Position numbers and translations under genes: made by a program
Assembly (NCBI RefSeq): GCF_009769385.1
Contig: NZ_VKAB01000002.1
Coordinates: 186,001-250,000 of the forward strand
Reading direction: 5' to 3'
Length of the DNA stretch: 64,000 nt
DNA from: Saccharothrix deserti
GTDB lineage: Bacteria > Actinomycetota > Actinomycetes > Mycobacteriales > Pseudonocardiaceae
Shown: positions 25,150 to 33,894 of the stretch, piece by piece
Layout of the letters: each line of letters opens with the position of its first letter
How positions within the stretch are numbered: the first letter of the stretch is position 1
Notes under the pieces: model-generated
Databases searched by the model: none
Told to the model about the DNA's origin: nothing
The model's input: the letters and a program-made list of their open reading frames with translations, nothing else

Positions 25150-25322
25150 GGGACCGCATCGACCGCAGCGGCTGGTTCAAGTCGAGCCACAGCGCCGACA
25201 ACCCAGCCTGTGTGGAGATCCGGTTCAACGCTGACACCACGGATGTGCGCGACTCGAAGAACGCTGCCGGGCCGGTGCTGTCGTTCCCGCGTGCCGCGTG
25301 GGCGAAGTTCCTGCGTCGCTGA
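25146..25322 (+). CDS. DUF397 protein (partner of the XRE-DUF5753 regulator)
   Basis: A 58-residue protein from a GTG that overlaps the regulator stop (GTGA). It has the DUF397 pattern: SGWFKSSHS near the N-terminus, then CVEI, VRDSKN and a C-terminal LSFPRAAWAKFL. DUF397 proteins act with their XRE neighbours, by analogy as antagonists or co-regulators. The stop TGA is immediately followed by the convergent hydrolase stop, giving TGATCA. Confidence 0.93.
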   Translation: MRDRIDRSGWFKSSHSADNPACVEIRFNADTTDVRDSKNAAGPVLSFPRAAWAKFLRR

Positions 25323-26210
25323 TCAGGCTTCGAGCCAGTTCTTGATCCGCTCGGCCACCAGTTCCGGCACTTCCATCTGCGGCACGTGGCCGACGTCTTC
25401 GAGGACGTCGAACCGCCACGACGGGTTGCGGCGGGCCACTTCCCGCGCGGACGCCACGGGGACCAGGCGGTCCTTGTCGCCCGCCATCAGGTACACCGGC
25501 ACGCGCACCCGGCTCATCGCCGTGTAGTACCGACGCCTCGTCGCGCCCGTCCACACCACCGACCTGGCGGCGGCCAGGAACGCCTCGTCCAGGCCCGGCA
25601 CCTCGGCCCGCTGCTCCAGCAGCGACATCGACGCCAGGATGATCTCCTCCGGCACCGCCTTCGCGTTGGCGCACACCAGGTTCAGCACCCGTTTCACCTG
25701 CCGGCGCGGCGACACGCCCGTGCGCGACTTCCTCAGGAACCACTGCCCCAGCCCCGGCACCGCGTACATCGCGAACGCCGCCGCGACCTGCGGGTCCAGG
25801 CGGACACCCAGGGGCAGCGGCACAGCCGGGTCCAGCAGGGCCAGCGCGGTGACGGACGCGGGACGGCGGGCGGCGTGCAGGATCGAGATCATCCCGCCCA
25901 TCGAGTTGCCGACCAGCACCACCGGCTCGCCGACGACCTCGGCCAGGAACCGTTCGAGCAGCAGGGCGTTGGCCGGCACCGTCGTGGCGCGCCCCTCGGG
26001 GTGGGTGAGCCCGAAACCGGCCAGGTCGACGGCCAGCACGCGGTGGCGGTCGACCAGGTGCGGCGCGAGCAGGCACCAGTTCAGGTGCGACCCGCCCAAG
26101 CCGTGCACGAGCACCACCGGCGGCCCGTCGCCGCCGAAGTCGACGTAGTGCACCGGGCCGTCCAGGTCGACGTACCGGCTGGTCCCGCCCCAGTGGTCGA
26201 GAGTGGTCAT
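25323..26210 (-). CDS. Alpha/beta hydrolase
   Basis: A 295-residue enzyme with a full alpha/beta-hydrolase set. VVLVHGLGGSHLNW is the oxyanion loop. VVLVGNSMGGMISILHA carries the nucleophile in G-N-S-M-G. MAGDKDRLVPVASA carries the Asp, and LEDVGHVPQMEVPEL carries the His. The substrate is unknown; the lid region around residues 150-190 is basic. The start is ATG 26210. It converges with the DUF397 gene with no spacer. Confidence 0.92.
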   Translation of the reverse strand: MTTLDHWGGTSRYVDLDGPVHYVDFGGDGPPVVLVHGLGGSHLNWCLLAPHLVDRHRVLAVDLAGFGLTHPEGRATTVPANALLLERFLAEVVGEPVVLVGNSMGGMISILHAARRPASVTALALLDPAVPLPLGVRLDPQVAAAFAMYAVPGLGQWFLRKSRTGVSPRRQVKRVLNLVCANAKAVPEEIILASMSLLEQRAEVPGLDEAFLAAARSVVWTGATRRRYYTAMSRVRVPVYLMAGDKDRLVPVASAREVARRNPSWRFDVLEDVGHVPQMEVPELVAERIKNWLEA

Positions 26211-26215
26211 ACCGG

Positions 26216-26428
26216 TCAGTATGTCCCGGACGGGTGACCGTACAGGCCGGGGCCCTCGATCTCCACGCCCGCGAGGAAGGCCTTGGAGGCGTCGTAGGAC
26301 GCGGCGATCAGCTCGGCGGTGTGCCCGAAGTCGAGCGGGGTGACCGGCTGGACGGGCGGTCCGGGCAGTGCAGATCGTCTCACTCGGGCGCGCCTGCCCG
26401 CCGACCAACCCGCGCCGGACGAGGTCAT
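26216..26428 (-). CDS. Possible small CDS or gene remnant
   Basis: An open frame of up to 70 codons ends six bases before the hydrolase ATG. Its last 40 residues look protein-like (LDFGHTAELIAASYDASKAF), but the N-terminal part does not, and no convincing start or ribosome-binding site is seen. It could be the tail of a gene whose 5' part was lost. I do not recognise a family. Confidence 0.3.
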   Translation of the reverse strand: MTSSGAGWSAGRRARVRRSALPGPPVQPVTPLDFGHTAELIAASYDASKAFLAGVEIEGPGLYGHPSGTY

Positions 26429-26463
26429 CAGAGTCGAGAGGGGGATCCCTGGGGAGGTAGCGG

Positions 26464-26721
26464 GTGATCGTGTGGCTCAACGGCGCGTTCGGCGCCGGCA
26501 AGACGACTTTGGCCGAGGAACTGCGTCGCCGGATCGACACGCAGGTCCTCGACCCGGACAACCCGCAGGTCGACGCCAACGCCCCTGCCTTCCGGCTCCG
26601 CAACGTCGACCGCTGCGTGGCCGCGCGAACCGCCCTGCCCCCGGACACGCTCGTCCTCCGCTCGGACCACCACGACCCGGCGCAACTGGCGGACCAGGTC
26701 CTGGCCGCGCTCCCCGGCTGA
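26464..26721 (+). pseudogene. P-loop AAA protein with large in-frame internal deletion
   Basis: Only 85 codons. The N-terminus has an intact Walker A (MIVWLNGAFGAGKTTLAEEL) as in a common actinobacterial family of about 170-180 residues. The sequence then jumps, near residue 23 (about 26533), to what looks like the family's C-terminal third, with FRLRNVDRCVAARTALP and DTLVLRSDHHDPAQLADQVL. The Walker B and lid region appear to be missing while the frame is kept. GTG 26464 has a good GGGGAGGT site, so a short protein could still be made. The family length is from memory and should be checked by alignment. Confidence 0.65.
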
Positions 26722-26747
26722 CCTGGCCGGTCGGGCGGCGGCACGGA

Positions 26748-27548
26748 TCAGGCCGACGGTGGTCCGGCGGCGATCCGGTCGCGGGCGGCGGCGACCGTGG
26801 TGTCCCAGTCCGACTCGATCCACCAGGTCGCGCCCGCGTCGGCCCACTCCCCCGCGCTGGTCGCGACGCCCTCGGCGATCACGTCGTAGCCCTCCCACGG
26901 CAGCCCGAGCGACGTCCGCAGCTCCCGTGCCTCCGCCACCACCGCCGCCAACTCCTCCGGGCTCGACGGCCCCCGCGCCTCACCGTCGGCGATGATGTTC
27001 GGCAGCAACCCGTCCCACGCCACCGCACGCCGCATCGACGCGGCACGACCGAAGGCACCCACCACCCACACCGGCACACGGGGCCGCTGCACGGGCGGTG
27101 GTGGTGGGAAGAAGTCGGTCTCCCGCACGTCGTAGCGCTGCCCGCGGAACGAGAACGGCTGTCCGCGCATCAGCCCGTCGTACACCGCGAGCCCTTCGTC
27201 GAGCAGCAACGCCCGCTCGGCACGGCTCGTCTCACGTTCGAACGCCGTCCACCCCGGGTGCAGCGCACCCAGCCCGACCGACAGCTGCACCCGCCCACCG
27301 GACAGCCGGTCCAACGTCGCCACCCTGGACGCCACGTCCCACGGCTTGAACCGGGCCAACGGCGTCAGCATGGTCCCCAACCGCAACGACGACGTGCGCA
27401 TCGCCGCCGCCGTCAACGCCACCCAAGCGTCGACACCCCACACCGCCTCGGCCAGGAACACACCGTCCCACCCGCACTCCTCCGCCAACGACGCGCACGA
27501 GGCGACCTCGGGGGCGTCGAAGAACGGCAACACGATCCCGCACCGCAT
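26748..27548 (-). CDS. LLM-class (luciferase-like) flavin/F420-dependent oxidoreductase
   Basis: A 266-residue TIM-barrel oxidoreductase of the luciferase-like monooxygenase class. It opens RCGIVLPFFDAPEVASCASL and has GVFLAEAVWGVDAWVALTAA, LGTMLTPLARFKPWDVA, RVQLSVGLGALHPGW and RPRVPVWVVGAFGRAASMRR. It would use F420 or FMN; the substrate is unknown. It is shorter than the usual 290-330 residues, so the barrel may be trimmed. The ATG is at 27548. The 232 bp upstream, to the CHAT gene, hold nothing I can identify. Confidence 0.88.
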   Translation of the reverse strand: MRCGIVLPFFDAPEVASCASLAEECGWDGVFLAEAVWGVDAWVALTAAAMRTSSLRLGTMLTPLARFKPWDVASRVATLDRLSGGRVQLSVGLGALHPGWTAFERETSRAERALLLDEGLAVYDGLMRGQPFSFRGQRYDVRETDFFPPPPPVQRPRVPVWVVGAFGRAASMRRAVAWDGLLPNIIADGEARGPSSPEELAAVVAEARELRTSLGLPWEGYDVIAEGVATSAGEWADAGATWWIESDWDTTVAAARDRIAAGPPSA

Positions 27549-27780
27549 GTCGGCAGCCTCCCACACCTCGCGCCCCCAGGCCGGGCGTGAGGTCCCGCAC
27601 CACCTCCCACCCCGATCCGTCCACACAGGACACGGCCGGCACCGCGCCGCACCCGGTGCCGACACGAGCGGGTAGTCGCCCGAGCCGACACTGGCGGTGG
27701 GCGGGTTCTCCGGGCCGACCAGCAGCCGCACCCCCGCCGTCCGGCCGGTGACGAACAAGGACGTTAGCGGCCCCGACGCC

Positions 27781-28983
27781 CTACCGGTCCCAGCTTCGCG
27801 GCGCAGGCGCCCAGGTGGTGGTGAAGGCGGCCCACACGATCGGGGAACAGGTGAGGTCGCCCGTCTCCTCCCAACGGGTGGCGGCGGCGCGTTGCCAGTC
27901 GTTGAGCGCGGTCACCGGGTCGGGGGCGCGGTGGGCCGCGTCGATCGCCAGCACGGTCGGCGCCAGCACGGGGGTCGACGGGAAGCCGGGGACCAGCCGG
28001 GTCAGCCCCTCGTCGGTCGGCAACGTCCACCTCGTCGCCGTCACGTGCTCCGCGCCGCCGTGCACCATGGCCGTGACCAGCCCGGACGGTTCAGCGAAGC
28101 GGAGGTCGCCGCCGCTCTCGCACGCCACCAGCGCCACCCGGTTGGGGAAGCGCCACGGCCGCACGGGGCCGGGACGGTGTCCGAGCACGATGTCGGCGGC
28201 GGCCAGCGGGCGGTGCGCGCCCAGCGGAGCCGCCCGGCCCGTGGTGTCGGCTGTGCAGGACAGGTGCATTCGTGCGCCCAGGCCGTGGCCGCCGGTGGTC
28301 ACGTGGCCCACGTACAGGAAGCGCGCGGCGGTGGCCAAGGCCCGTTCGAGGTGGTCGCGGTCGATGTCGTCACGGCGCACACCGCCGGGCGCGAACCCGG
28401 AAGCCAACGTGGCCAGTTCCGGCGTGACCCTGCCGAGCACCGATCCCAGACCGGACGCGTCGGCGAACCCCGGCACCTTGGGGTCCAGCACGCCCACGAC
28501 CGTCCCTTGTGGATCGAACGCGGTCACCCGACGTCCTGGGGCGTTGCCCACGGTCGCGGGCGGCAGCACGGAGATGTCGAGGCTGTGCACGGCCCGTTCG
28601 CCTTCGTCCACCCGCAGCGCCTCCCACGGCACCAACGCGGTCGACGGCGACGGCTGGACGCGCAGGTGCGGCCGGATGCCCTGTTCCAGCCACGAGTTGA
28701 ACTCGACCGCAAGCGGTTGCGGGAACAGCGCCCGGTACACCCGTGTCGCCAGGTCGAGTTCCCGCGCGTGGTCCACCAGCGGCCCGTGGGTGAGCGAACG
28801 CCGCAAAGCCCCGTCGGCGCTCTCCCCCGGCAACGGCGACGGCACCGCCGCCGCCCACTCGTCCAACACCGGCTGCAAGAGCTCCCGCGGCACGACCTGG
28901 GCGCGGGGCCGGTCCGGTTCGTGCTCCCACCGCCACGACAGGTACAGGTCGCCCGCGTCCACGAACTTGAGCTGCACGGTCAC
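27781..28983 (-). CDS. CHAT-domain protein (caspase-like protease fold)
   Basis: About 400 residues. The C-terminal half (about residues 195-400) is a CHAT domain with the His in RFLYVGHVTTGGHG and the Cys in VALVACESGGDL, followed by LVTAMVHGGAEHVTATRW. The N-terminal part shows no named domain. CHAT proteases usually act with TPR or repeat partners, in defence or developmental cell death. Here the upstream gene encodes only a truncated TPR-like protein. The start GTG 28983 overlaps that gene's stop as GTGA; a GTG at 28986 is also possible. Confidence 0.87.
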   Translation of the reverse strand: MTVQLKFVDAGDLYLSWRWEHEPDRPRAQVVPRELLQPVLDEWAAAVPSPLPGESADGALRRSLTHGPLVDHARELDLATRVYRALFPQPLAVEFNSWLEQGIRPHLRVQPSPSTALVPWEALRVDEGERAVHSLDISVLPPATVGNAPGRRVTAFDPQGTVVGVLDPKVPGFADASGLGSVLGRVTPELATLASGFAPGGVRRDDIDRDHLERALATAARFLYVGHVTTGGHGLGARMHLSCTADTTGRAAPLGAHRPLAAADIVLGHRPGPVRPWRFPNRVALVACESGGDLRFAEPSGLVTAMVHGGAEHVTATRWTLPTDEGLTRLVPGFPSTPVLAPTVLAIDAAHRAPDPVTALNDWQRAAATRWEETGDLTCSPIVWAAFTTTWAPAPRSWDR

Positions 28984-29759
28984 CACGACGCCACCGCCCG
29001 CTCCGACCGCACCGGGAACCCGTACCGCTCCTCGGCCACGTCGATCCAGGCGTCCAGGGCGTTCCGGACCGCCGGGTCGAGCCGGACCCTGGGCGGCAAC
29101 TCGAACCCGGCGCTCGGAAAGGCCGGGTCCACACCGGCGCCGAACCCCGAAGCCGCATGAGGCAGGTGCGCTTCAGCGGCCGGGGGCTCGGGCAGCATCA
29201 CCAACTCACCGCGTTCCACCGGCACCGCCGTCCCCACGGCGTCCAGCGACACCGCACCCGCGATGTGGTCGATGTACTCCGCCGCCAACGCCGGGTCCTC
29301 GACCGCCCGGATGGCCAGGAACGCCGACCTGGTCGCGGGTGCGGAGGCCAGCGCCACCCACCGTTCCCGCAGCGGCCCGTGCGGGAACCGCTGCCGCACC
29401 GCCTCCGACGCCAACGCGGCGGGCAGCGCCAGGTCCAGCGCCCGACGGGCGAGCGCCCGCCGTTCCTCGCCGGTCACCGCCGCCGCCCGGCGCACGAGGG
29501 CGTCCGCGCGCCACCACGCCATGCCCAGCACCACGTGCCACCACCCGATCGCCGCGCACACCGCCTCCGCGTCGCGGTAGCAGGAATCGGCGGCGGCGAA
29601 CTCCCCCAACGTCTCGAACGCCGCCCCGCGCACCTGGTGCACCGCCACCGACTCCAGCGGGGTCGCGGCCGGCCCCAGCAACGCGAGCGCCCGGTCCAGC
29701 AACCCCAACGCCTCCCGCGACCGTCCCCGCAGGATCGCGACCGCCGCCCGGCCGTGCAC
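28980..29759 (-). CDS. Truncated TPR-like protein upstream of CHAT gene
   Basis: A 259-residue protein from GTG 29759. The N-terminal part is made of TPR-type helices (AILRGRSREALGLLDRALAL, VRGAAFETLGEFAAADSCYR). The frame is open upstream only as far as the TGA at 29798-29796, which is the stop of the sigma-factor chimera, so the two genes are in the same frame. The twelve codons between the TGA and the GTG also read like TPR sequence. This suggests that the 5' part of a longer TPR gene was lost at this junction. It is coupled to the CHAT gene downstream. Confidence 0.65.
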   Translation of the reverse strand: MHGRAAVAILRGRSREALGLLDRALALLGPAATPLESVAVHQVRGAAFETLGEFAAADSCYRDAEAVCAAIGWWHVVLGMAWWRADALVRRAAAVTGEERRALARRALDLALPAALASEAVRQRFPHGPLRERWVALASAPATRSAFLAIRAVEDPALAAEYIDHIAGAVSLDAVGTAVPVERGELVMLPEPPAAEAHLPHAASGFGAGVDPAFPSAGFELPPRVRLDPAVRNALDAWIDVAEERYGFPVRSERAVASW

Positions 29760-29795
29760 GCGGGCGGTGTGGCCGCCGTCCGGCGCGAGTCGGGC

Positions 29796-30638
29796 TCAGG
29801 GGTAGAGGGTCACTCCCGGGTCGAGTGCGATCTGGGTCAACTGCTCGTGGCTCAGCGGCGGGGTCGGGCTTTCCGGTGTCCCGCCGGCTTTGGCGTCCAC
29901 GGCGACGTTCTCGGCTTGCACGATGATGCCGGTTCCGTCGGCCTTGCTGACCTCGGACCGGTAATACGTCACGCCGGAGGGGTTGGACAGCGTGGTGATC
30001 ACGACGACCTCGCCGTTGGGGCCGGTCCGGCGTTCGCAGTCGAGGTCTCCCCCGGCGACCTGGCCGGTGGAGCACTCGGTCGACGGCGAGGCCGTGCCGC
30101 CCATCCGCCCGATCAGGGCCATGACGTTGCCCTTCACGCCCGCGGTGACGGTGGTGGCGCGGGCCGTGAAGTAGTCCTCCCCGCCGCCGCACGAGCCGTC
30201 GCCGTAGTCCACCAACGGTGTGTTGACGTGGAAGAACTCGAACGGCCCGTGCGGTGTGCCCTTCGGGTACTCGGCCCCCGGGTTGGCCTCGAACGCGGTG
30301 CCCGGCAGCTGCTTCTGGACGGCCGTGGTCAGCACGGCGGTGAGGCGGCCCACGGCGGCCGCCACCGCCGTCTCCGGCAGTTCGTCGGTCGGCTCCTCCC
30401 GCCGCCACGGCCTGGCCTTCTCGTCCAGCCGGCTGCGCACCAGGATGCGGCGCACGTACGCGTCGAGGTGCGTCACGTCCTTGGCCCGGCGCCAGTGCCG
30501 GTAGAGCTTGCCGATCGTGATCGCGACGAGGTCGTCGGCCAGGTGCCAGTCATGGCACAGCAGGTAGGCGGTCCGCCGCAGGGCCTCCATCCGCGCCGTG
30601 GCGTACTCCCGGTACCCGCCGTCCTCGGACCGCTTCAC
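29796..30638 (-). CDS. Chimera: SigE-family sigma region 2 joined to sensor/lipoprotein-like domain
   Basis: A 280-residue ORF from GTG 30638 with GGGAGG upstream. Residues 9-88 are sigma-70 region 2 of the SigE family (ALRRTAYLLCHDWHLADDLV, KLYRHWRRAKDVTHLDAYVR). Region 4, needed for -35 binding, is absent. From about residue 90 the protein continues as an extracytoplasmic domain (LTAVLTTAVQKQLPGTAFE, EFFHVNTPLVDYGDGSCGGG, LTQIALDPGVTLYP) like those encoded just downstream of such sigma genes, but without signal peptide or membrane helix. It is best explained as an in-frame deletion fusing two adjacent genes; function is doubtful. Confidence 0.75.
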   Translation of the reverse strand: MKRSEDGGYREYATARMEALRRTAYLLCHDWHLADDLVAITIGKLYRHWRRAKDVTHLDAYVRRILVRSRLDEKARPWRREEPTDELPETAVAAAVGRLTAVLTTAVQKQLPGTAFEANPGAEYPKGTPHGPFEFFHVNTPLVDYGDGSCGGGEDYFTARATTVTAGVKGNVMALIGRMGGTASPSTECSTGQVAGGDLDCERRTGPNGEVVVITTLSNPSGVTYYRSEVSKADGTGIIVQAENVAVDAKAGGTPESPTPPLSHEQLTQIALDPGVTLYP

Positions 30639-30799
30639 CCGAACCTCCCGCGTCGTCTCCCCATACCTGCTCCAACAGGCCGGCACGGCGTCGAGGTTGC
30701 CCGGCCCGGATACCGATTTCGACGGATCTCGCGGGCGGGGGTGTCGGTTTGTGCCGTGACGGTCGTTCGCCCCACGATCCAGGCCGGTTTTCGCTACGG

Positions 30800-31456
30800 C
30801 TACAGCTCGTCCAGCCGGACCAGGCCGTCCTGGATGGCGCGGGCGACCAGCGCGGCCTTGGTCGACGCCGGGCGCCCGACGTTGGCGTACCTGATGCGGA
30901 CCCGGTCGATGTAGCTGTTCACCGTGCGCACGGACAGGCCGAGCTTGCGGCCCACCATCTCCTTGGACTCGCAGGCGAACCAGTTGACCAGCACGTCGAC
31001 CTCACGCGGGGTGAGCCGCGGTCGGTCGGGCCGGGTGTCCGTGCTGATGGCGCGGGCCATGGCCGGTGGTGTGCAGGGCAGGTTCCGGCCGGCCGCCTGG
31101 ATCGCGTCGACCAGGTGGCCCGGCCCCTCGGTCTTGGTGAGGTAGGCGAACGCGCCGAGGTCGAGGCAGGTGAGAATGGTGTCGCGGTCTTCCCGCATGG
31201 TGTACACGATCACCTGCCGGCCTGCGTCGACCAGCCGACGCAGGTCCGCGTAGGCCGGGACCTGTCCGGTCAGTTGCAGGTCGAACACGATCACGTCGGC
31301 GGACAGGCCGGGGTCGGTCCACGCCACCGCCGGCGTCGCCCCGGAGTCGACCACCCGCACCGGCGGTTCGGCCGCGGCGCACCACGCTTCAAGGCCGGAG
31401 ACGATCGCCGGGTGGTCGTCCACGACCACCACCGTGGTCAGTCCGTTGTTCGCCAC
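30800..31456 (-). CDS. LuxR-family response regulator
   Basis: A 218-residue NarL/FixJ-type regulator. The receiver domain has the acidic pair in VVVVDDHPAIVSGLEAW, the phosphorylatable Asp in VIVFDLQL, and a Lys in AYLTKTEGPGHL. The C-terminal LuxR HTH is LTPREVDVLVNWFA...VGRKLGLSVRTVNSYIDRVRIRY. The start is GTG 31456, inside the end of the upstream membrane-protein gene (19-bp overlap), with GGAGG before it. It is the output of the three-gene sensor operon. Confidence 0.92.
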   Translation of the reverse strand: MANNGLTTVVVVDDHPAIVSGLEAWCAAAEPPVRVVDSGATPAVAWTDPGLSADVIVFDLQLTGQVPAYADLRRLVDAGRQVIVYTMREDRDTILTCLDLGAFAYLTKTEGPGHLVDAIQAAGRNLPCTPPAMARAISTDTRPDRPRLTPREVDVLVNWFACESKEMVGRKLGLSVRTVNSYIDRVRIRYANVGRPASTKAALVARAIQDGLVRLDEL

Positions 31457-32556
31457 GTGGCCTCCACCCAGACGTTCGCCCCGTCCACCAGCCGGGTCAC
31501 GGTGACTCCCGTGTCGTCGGCGGCGACGGGTTCCGGTTCGTTCACGACCACCTCGTCGGTTCGGGCGACGACGCTCACCGCGACGCCGGCGGGCGACCCG
31601 AGCACCGTCACCCGCGCCTCGGAGGTGGCCGTCGCCATGATCCGCAACGCCGGTTCGGTCAGCGCGCGGCGCACCGCCGGGGGCGGTGTGGGTCGGTCTC
31701 CGCACGTCCCGAGGTAGACCACGACCCCGTTGCGTTCCGCCAGGTCCACGCACGCGCGCAGCTCGTGCAGCAGTGGGTCGACGACCTCGTCGTGCTCGGC
31801 GAACAGCCGGCGCAGCCGTGCCGCCGCCACGGCGTAGGCGTTGCGCACCCGTTCGTCGCCCAGGTCCGCCGAGCCGGTCGTCAGGTCGGTCAGCAGCGGC
31901 ACGGTCGTGGTCGCGAGATCGGCGTACCGCGACCGGCGGTCGGAGTGCAGGTGCTCCGCGATGGCGTCGGCGGTCCGCACCCGCTCCGCCCGGCCGGCGG
32001 CGGCCGACGCGGTCACCGCGAGCCTGCGCAGCGCCATGGCGGCGGCCAGGACCGGCAGCTCGCAGCCGAGCACGACCGCGGTGACCACGACCAGGTCGGC
32101 CACCTCGCGGTGCTGCCCGACCAGGATCAGCTGCGCGAAGCCGACGACGGTGTGCGCGCCGAGGAACACGGCCGGTGCGACCGCACTGTGGTCCACCAGC
32201 AACAGCAGCCCGAACCAGCCGATCACGCCGTAGGACCACTCCGCTTCCGACATGAGCTCGGCGGCCGGAATCCCGGTGGTGGCCAGCACCGACGCCGTGA
32301 ACACCGCCGCCACCATGATCCAGCGCGACCGGCCGAGCGGTCGGTCCCGCAGGACCCGCACCCCGGCCGCGATCGCGACCGCGGTCAGGATCGCGAAGGC
32401 GAGCGCTTCCCTGGCCGGGCTGAGGTAGATCTCCTGGTTCGCGACCAACAACGGCAAGGCGAACGCGAACTGCGTGGTGACCGCGATGGCGAGCGTGGCC
32501 AGGCGCAGCCCGCGCCGAAGCCTGTCCACCACGAGGTCCCGACCCTGCTCAGTCAT
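31438..32556 (-). CDS. Membrane sensor-like protein lacking a kinase core
   Basis: A 372-residue protein with about five N-terminal membrane helices (residues 18-165). A cytoplasmic helical region follows (SAAAGRAERVRTADAIAEHL, then ATTTVPLLTDL), and a C-terminal domain whose fold could be a decayed HATPase. No H-box, N-box or glycine-rich ATP motif is visible. It sits between a real histidine kinase gene and the response regulator gene and overlaps both. It may be a regulatory pseudo-kinase for the pair. Confidence 0.75.
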   Translation of the reverse strand: MTEQGRDLVVDRLRRGLRLATLAIAVTTQFAFALPLLVANQEIYLSPAREALAFAILTAVAIAAGVRVLRDRPLGRSRWIMVAAVFTASVLATTGIPAAELMSEAEWSYGVIGWFGLLLLVDHSAVAPAVFLGAHTVVGFAQLILVGQHREVADLVVVTAVVLGCELPVLAAAMALRRLAVTASAAAGRAERVRTADAIAEHLHSDRRSRYADLATTTVPLLTDLTTGSADLGDERVRNAYAVAAARLRRLFAEHDEVVDPLLHELRACVDLAERNGVVVYLGTCGDRPTPPPAVRRALTEPALRIMATATSEARVTVLGSPAGVAVSVVARTDEVVVNEPEPVAADDTGVTVTRLVDGANVWVEATWRTTD

Positions 32557-33739
32557 CCGGCGACTCCAGGCGGACCCGCGTGCCCGCTCCGGGCCGGGTG
32601 GTCACGACCGCCCGGCCACCGACCCGCGCCATGCGCTGCTCGATGGACTGCGACACGCCGCGCCGGTGCGGCGGTACCCGCTCCGGTGCGAAGCCCCGGC
32701 CCTGGTCGGCGACCTCCACGGTGACCAGGTCACCGGCGCGCTCCACGCTCAGTTCCGCGGTGTCGACCCCGGCGTGCCGGGCCACGTTGGTCAACGCCTC
32801 CCGGGCCGCCGCGCTGATCGCCGCGGCCCGGGTCGCCCGCATCGGCATCGTCCGCGGTGAGCGCAATCGCACGGCGACCGGCGCGTGCCGCGCCACCTGG
32901 TCCAGCAGCCGCACGAGATCCGCCTCGCCGTCCGGGAACTCCGGTCGCGCGGCGAGCGCCGCCAGGTCCCGGGCGGCCTGTTCGGCGAGCCACGGCTCCG
33001 TGGCGTCGACCATGCGCGACCCGACCGCGAGCAGGGTGGCCGCCGCCGTGTCGTGCAGCACCGCCAGGTGCTCGCGTTCGTCCGCACGCCGGGCCGCCGC
33101 GACCGCCGCGTCGAGCCGGGTCTGCTCGCTCGCCGCGACGGCCTGGTCGGCTCGCCGCGCCCCGGCTCGGACGAACAGGAACAGCACCCTCGACAGGCCG
33201 GCTTCACCGAAGGTCCACAGTCCGACCGGGACGGAGACCGCCCAGGTCTCGGGCGCGGCGAGGGCGTTGCCGGCGAAGTGCGCCACCACGACCGCGGTGG
33301 CCAGCAGCACGCCACCGGTCGTGGTGGTGAACCACTGGTGCGCCACGGCCGTGATCGAGACGACGGCGAGGACCCAGTTCGTGCTGTCGCCCAACGAGTC
33401 CGGCGGCACGGTCCACCGCTGCGTCAGGCACAGCAGCGTGATCACCAGTGTGTCCGCGACCGGCATCCAGCGACGGAAGGCGAACCGGGTGTACAGCACG
33501 CTCCAGGCGCCGAGCCCGGCGACCACGCCCACCACGAGCGGACGCTGATCGGGAGACGCTCGGACGACGGCGGCACCGCTCGCGCAGACCAGCACCGCCG
33601 TGCGCATGAACACGGCGAAACGCCGGCCCAACCCGTGCAGCTCGCCTTCGATGACGCCACCCGGCGGTACCAGCCCGTCCCCTGCCCGCGGGCTCGATCG
33701 CACGGGTCGCTCAGCGACCTCCGAGCCCACCTCGGTCAC
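32549..33739 (-). CDS. Sensor histidine kinase (HisKA_3-like, HATPase)
   Basis: A 396-residue kinase from GTG 33739. It has about five to six membrane helices (residues 40-200) and a coiled linker ([20 protein letters not shown]). The phospho-acceptor His is in [17 protein letters not shown]. The ATPase domain has an N-box [14 protein letters not shown], a G1 motif [11 protein letters not shown] and a C-terminal [13 protein letters not shown]. It is the first gene of the three-gene signalling operon and overlaps the next gene by 8 bp. The signal is unknown. Confidence 0.9.
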   Translation of the reverse strand: MTEVGSEVAERPVRSSPRAGDGLVPPGGVIEGELHGLGRRFAVFMRTAVLVCASGAAVVRASPDQRPLVVGVVAGLGAWSVLYTRFAFRRWMPVADTLVITLLCLTQRWTVPPDSLGDSTNWVLAVVSITAVAHQWFTTTTGGVLLATAVVVAHFAGNALAAPETWAVSVPVGLWTFGEAGLSRVLFLFVRAGARRADQAVAASEQTRLDAAVAAARRADEREHLAVLHDTAAATLLAVGSRMVDATEPWLAEQAARDLAALAARPEFPDGEADLVRLLDQVARHAPVAVRLRSPRTMPMRATRAAAISAAAREALTNVARHAGVDTAELSVERAGDLVTVEVADQGRGFAPERVPPHRRGVSQSIEQRMARVGGRAVVTTRPGAGTRVRLESPDD

Positions 33740-33880
33740 GGGCGAGAGCTTCCCGCACAACCACCCACACGATCCCCCAAACCCCACCACACCACCCGAA
33801 TAGTGCAACAACGCGCCACGCGCGCTCACCCGCAGTGAGCACGCACGTCGGGGTGCCCGAACGTGGTCGGCCGGGCAGGG

Positions 33881-33886
33881 CACAAT
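33881..33886 (+). promoter_or_regulatory. -10 element (CACAAT) for leaderless tex mRNA
   Basis: CACAAT ends eight bases before the GTG at 33895, and there is no ribosome-binding site. This matches the spacing of leaderless actinobacterial mRNAs. Confidence 0.35.
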
Positions 33887-33894
33887 GGCTCGCT

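Noticed and set aside
29796..30638. Calling this gene an ordinary SigE-family sigma factor
   Set aside because: Region 4 and its HTH are absent, and the C-terminal two thirds match a sensor-like domain, so a functional sigma factor is not supported.
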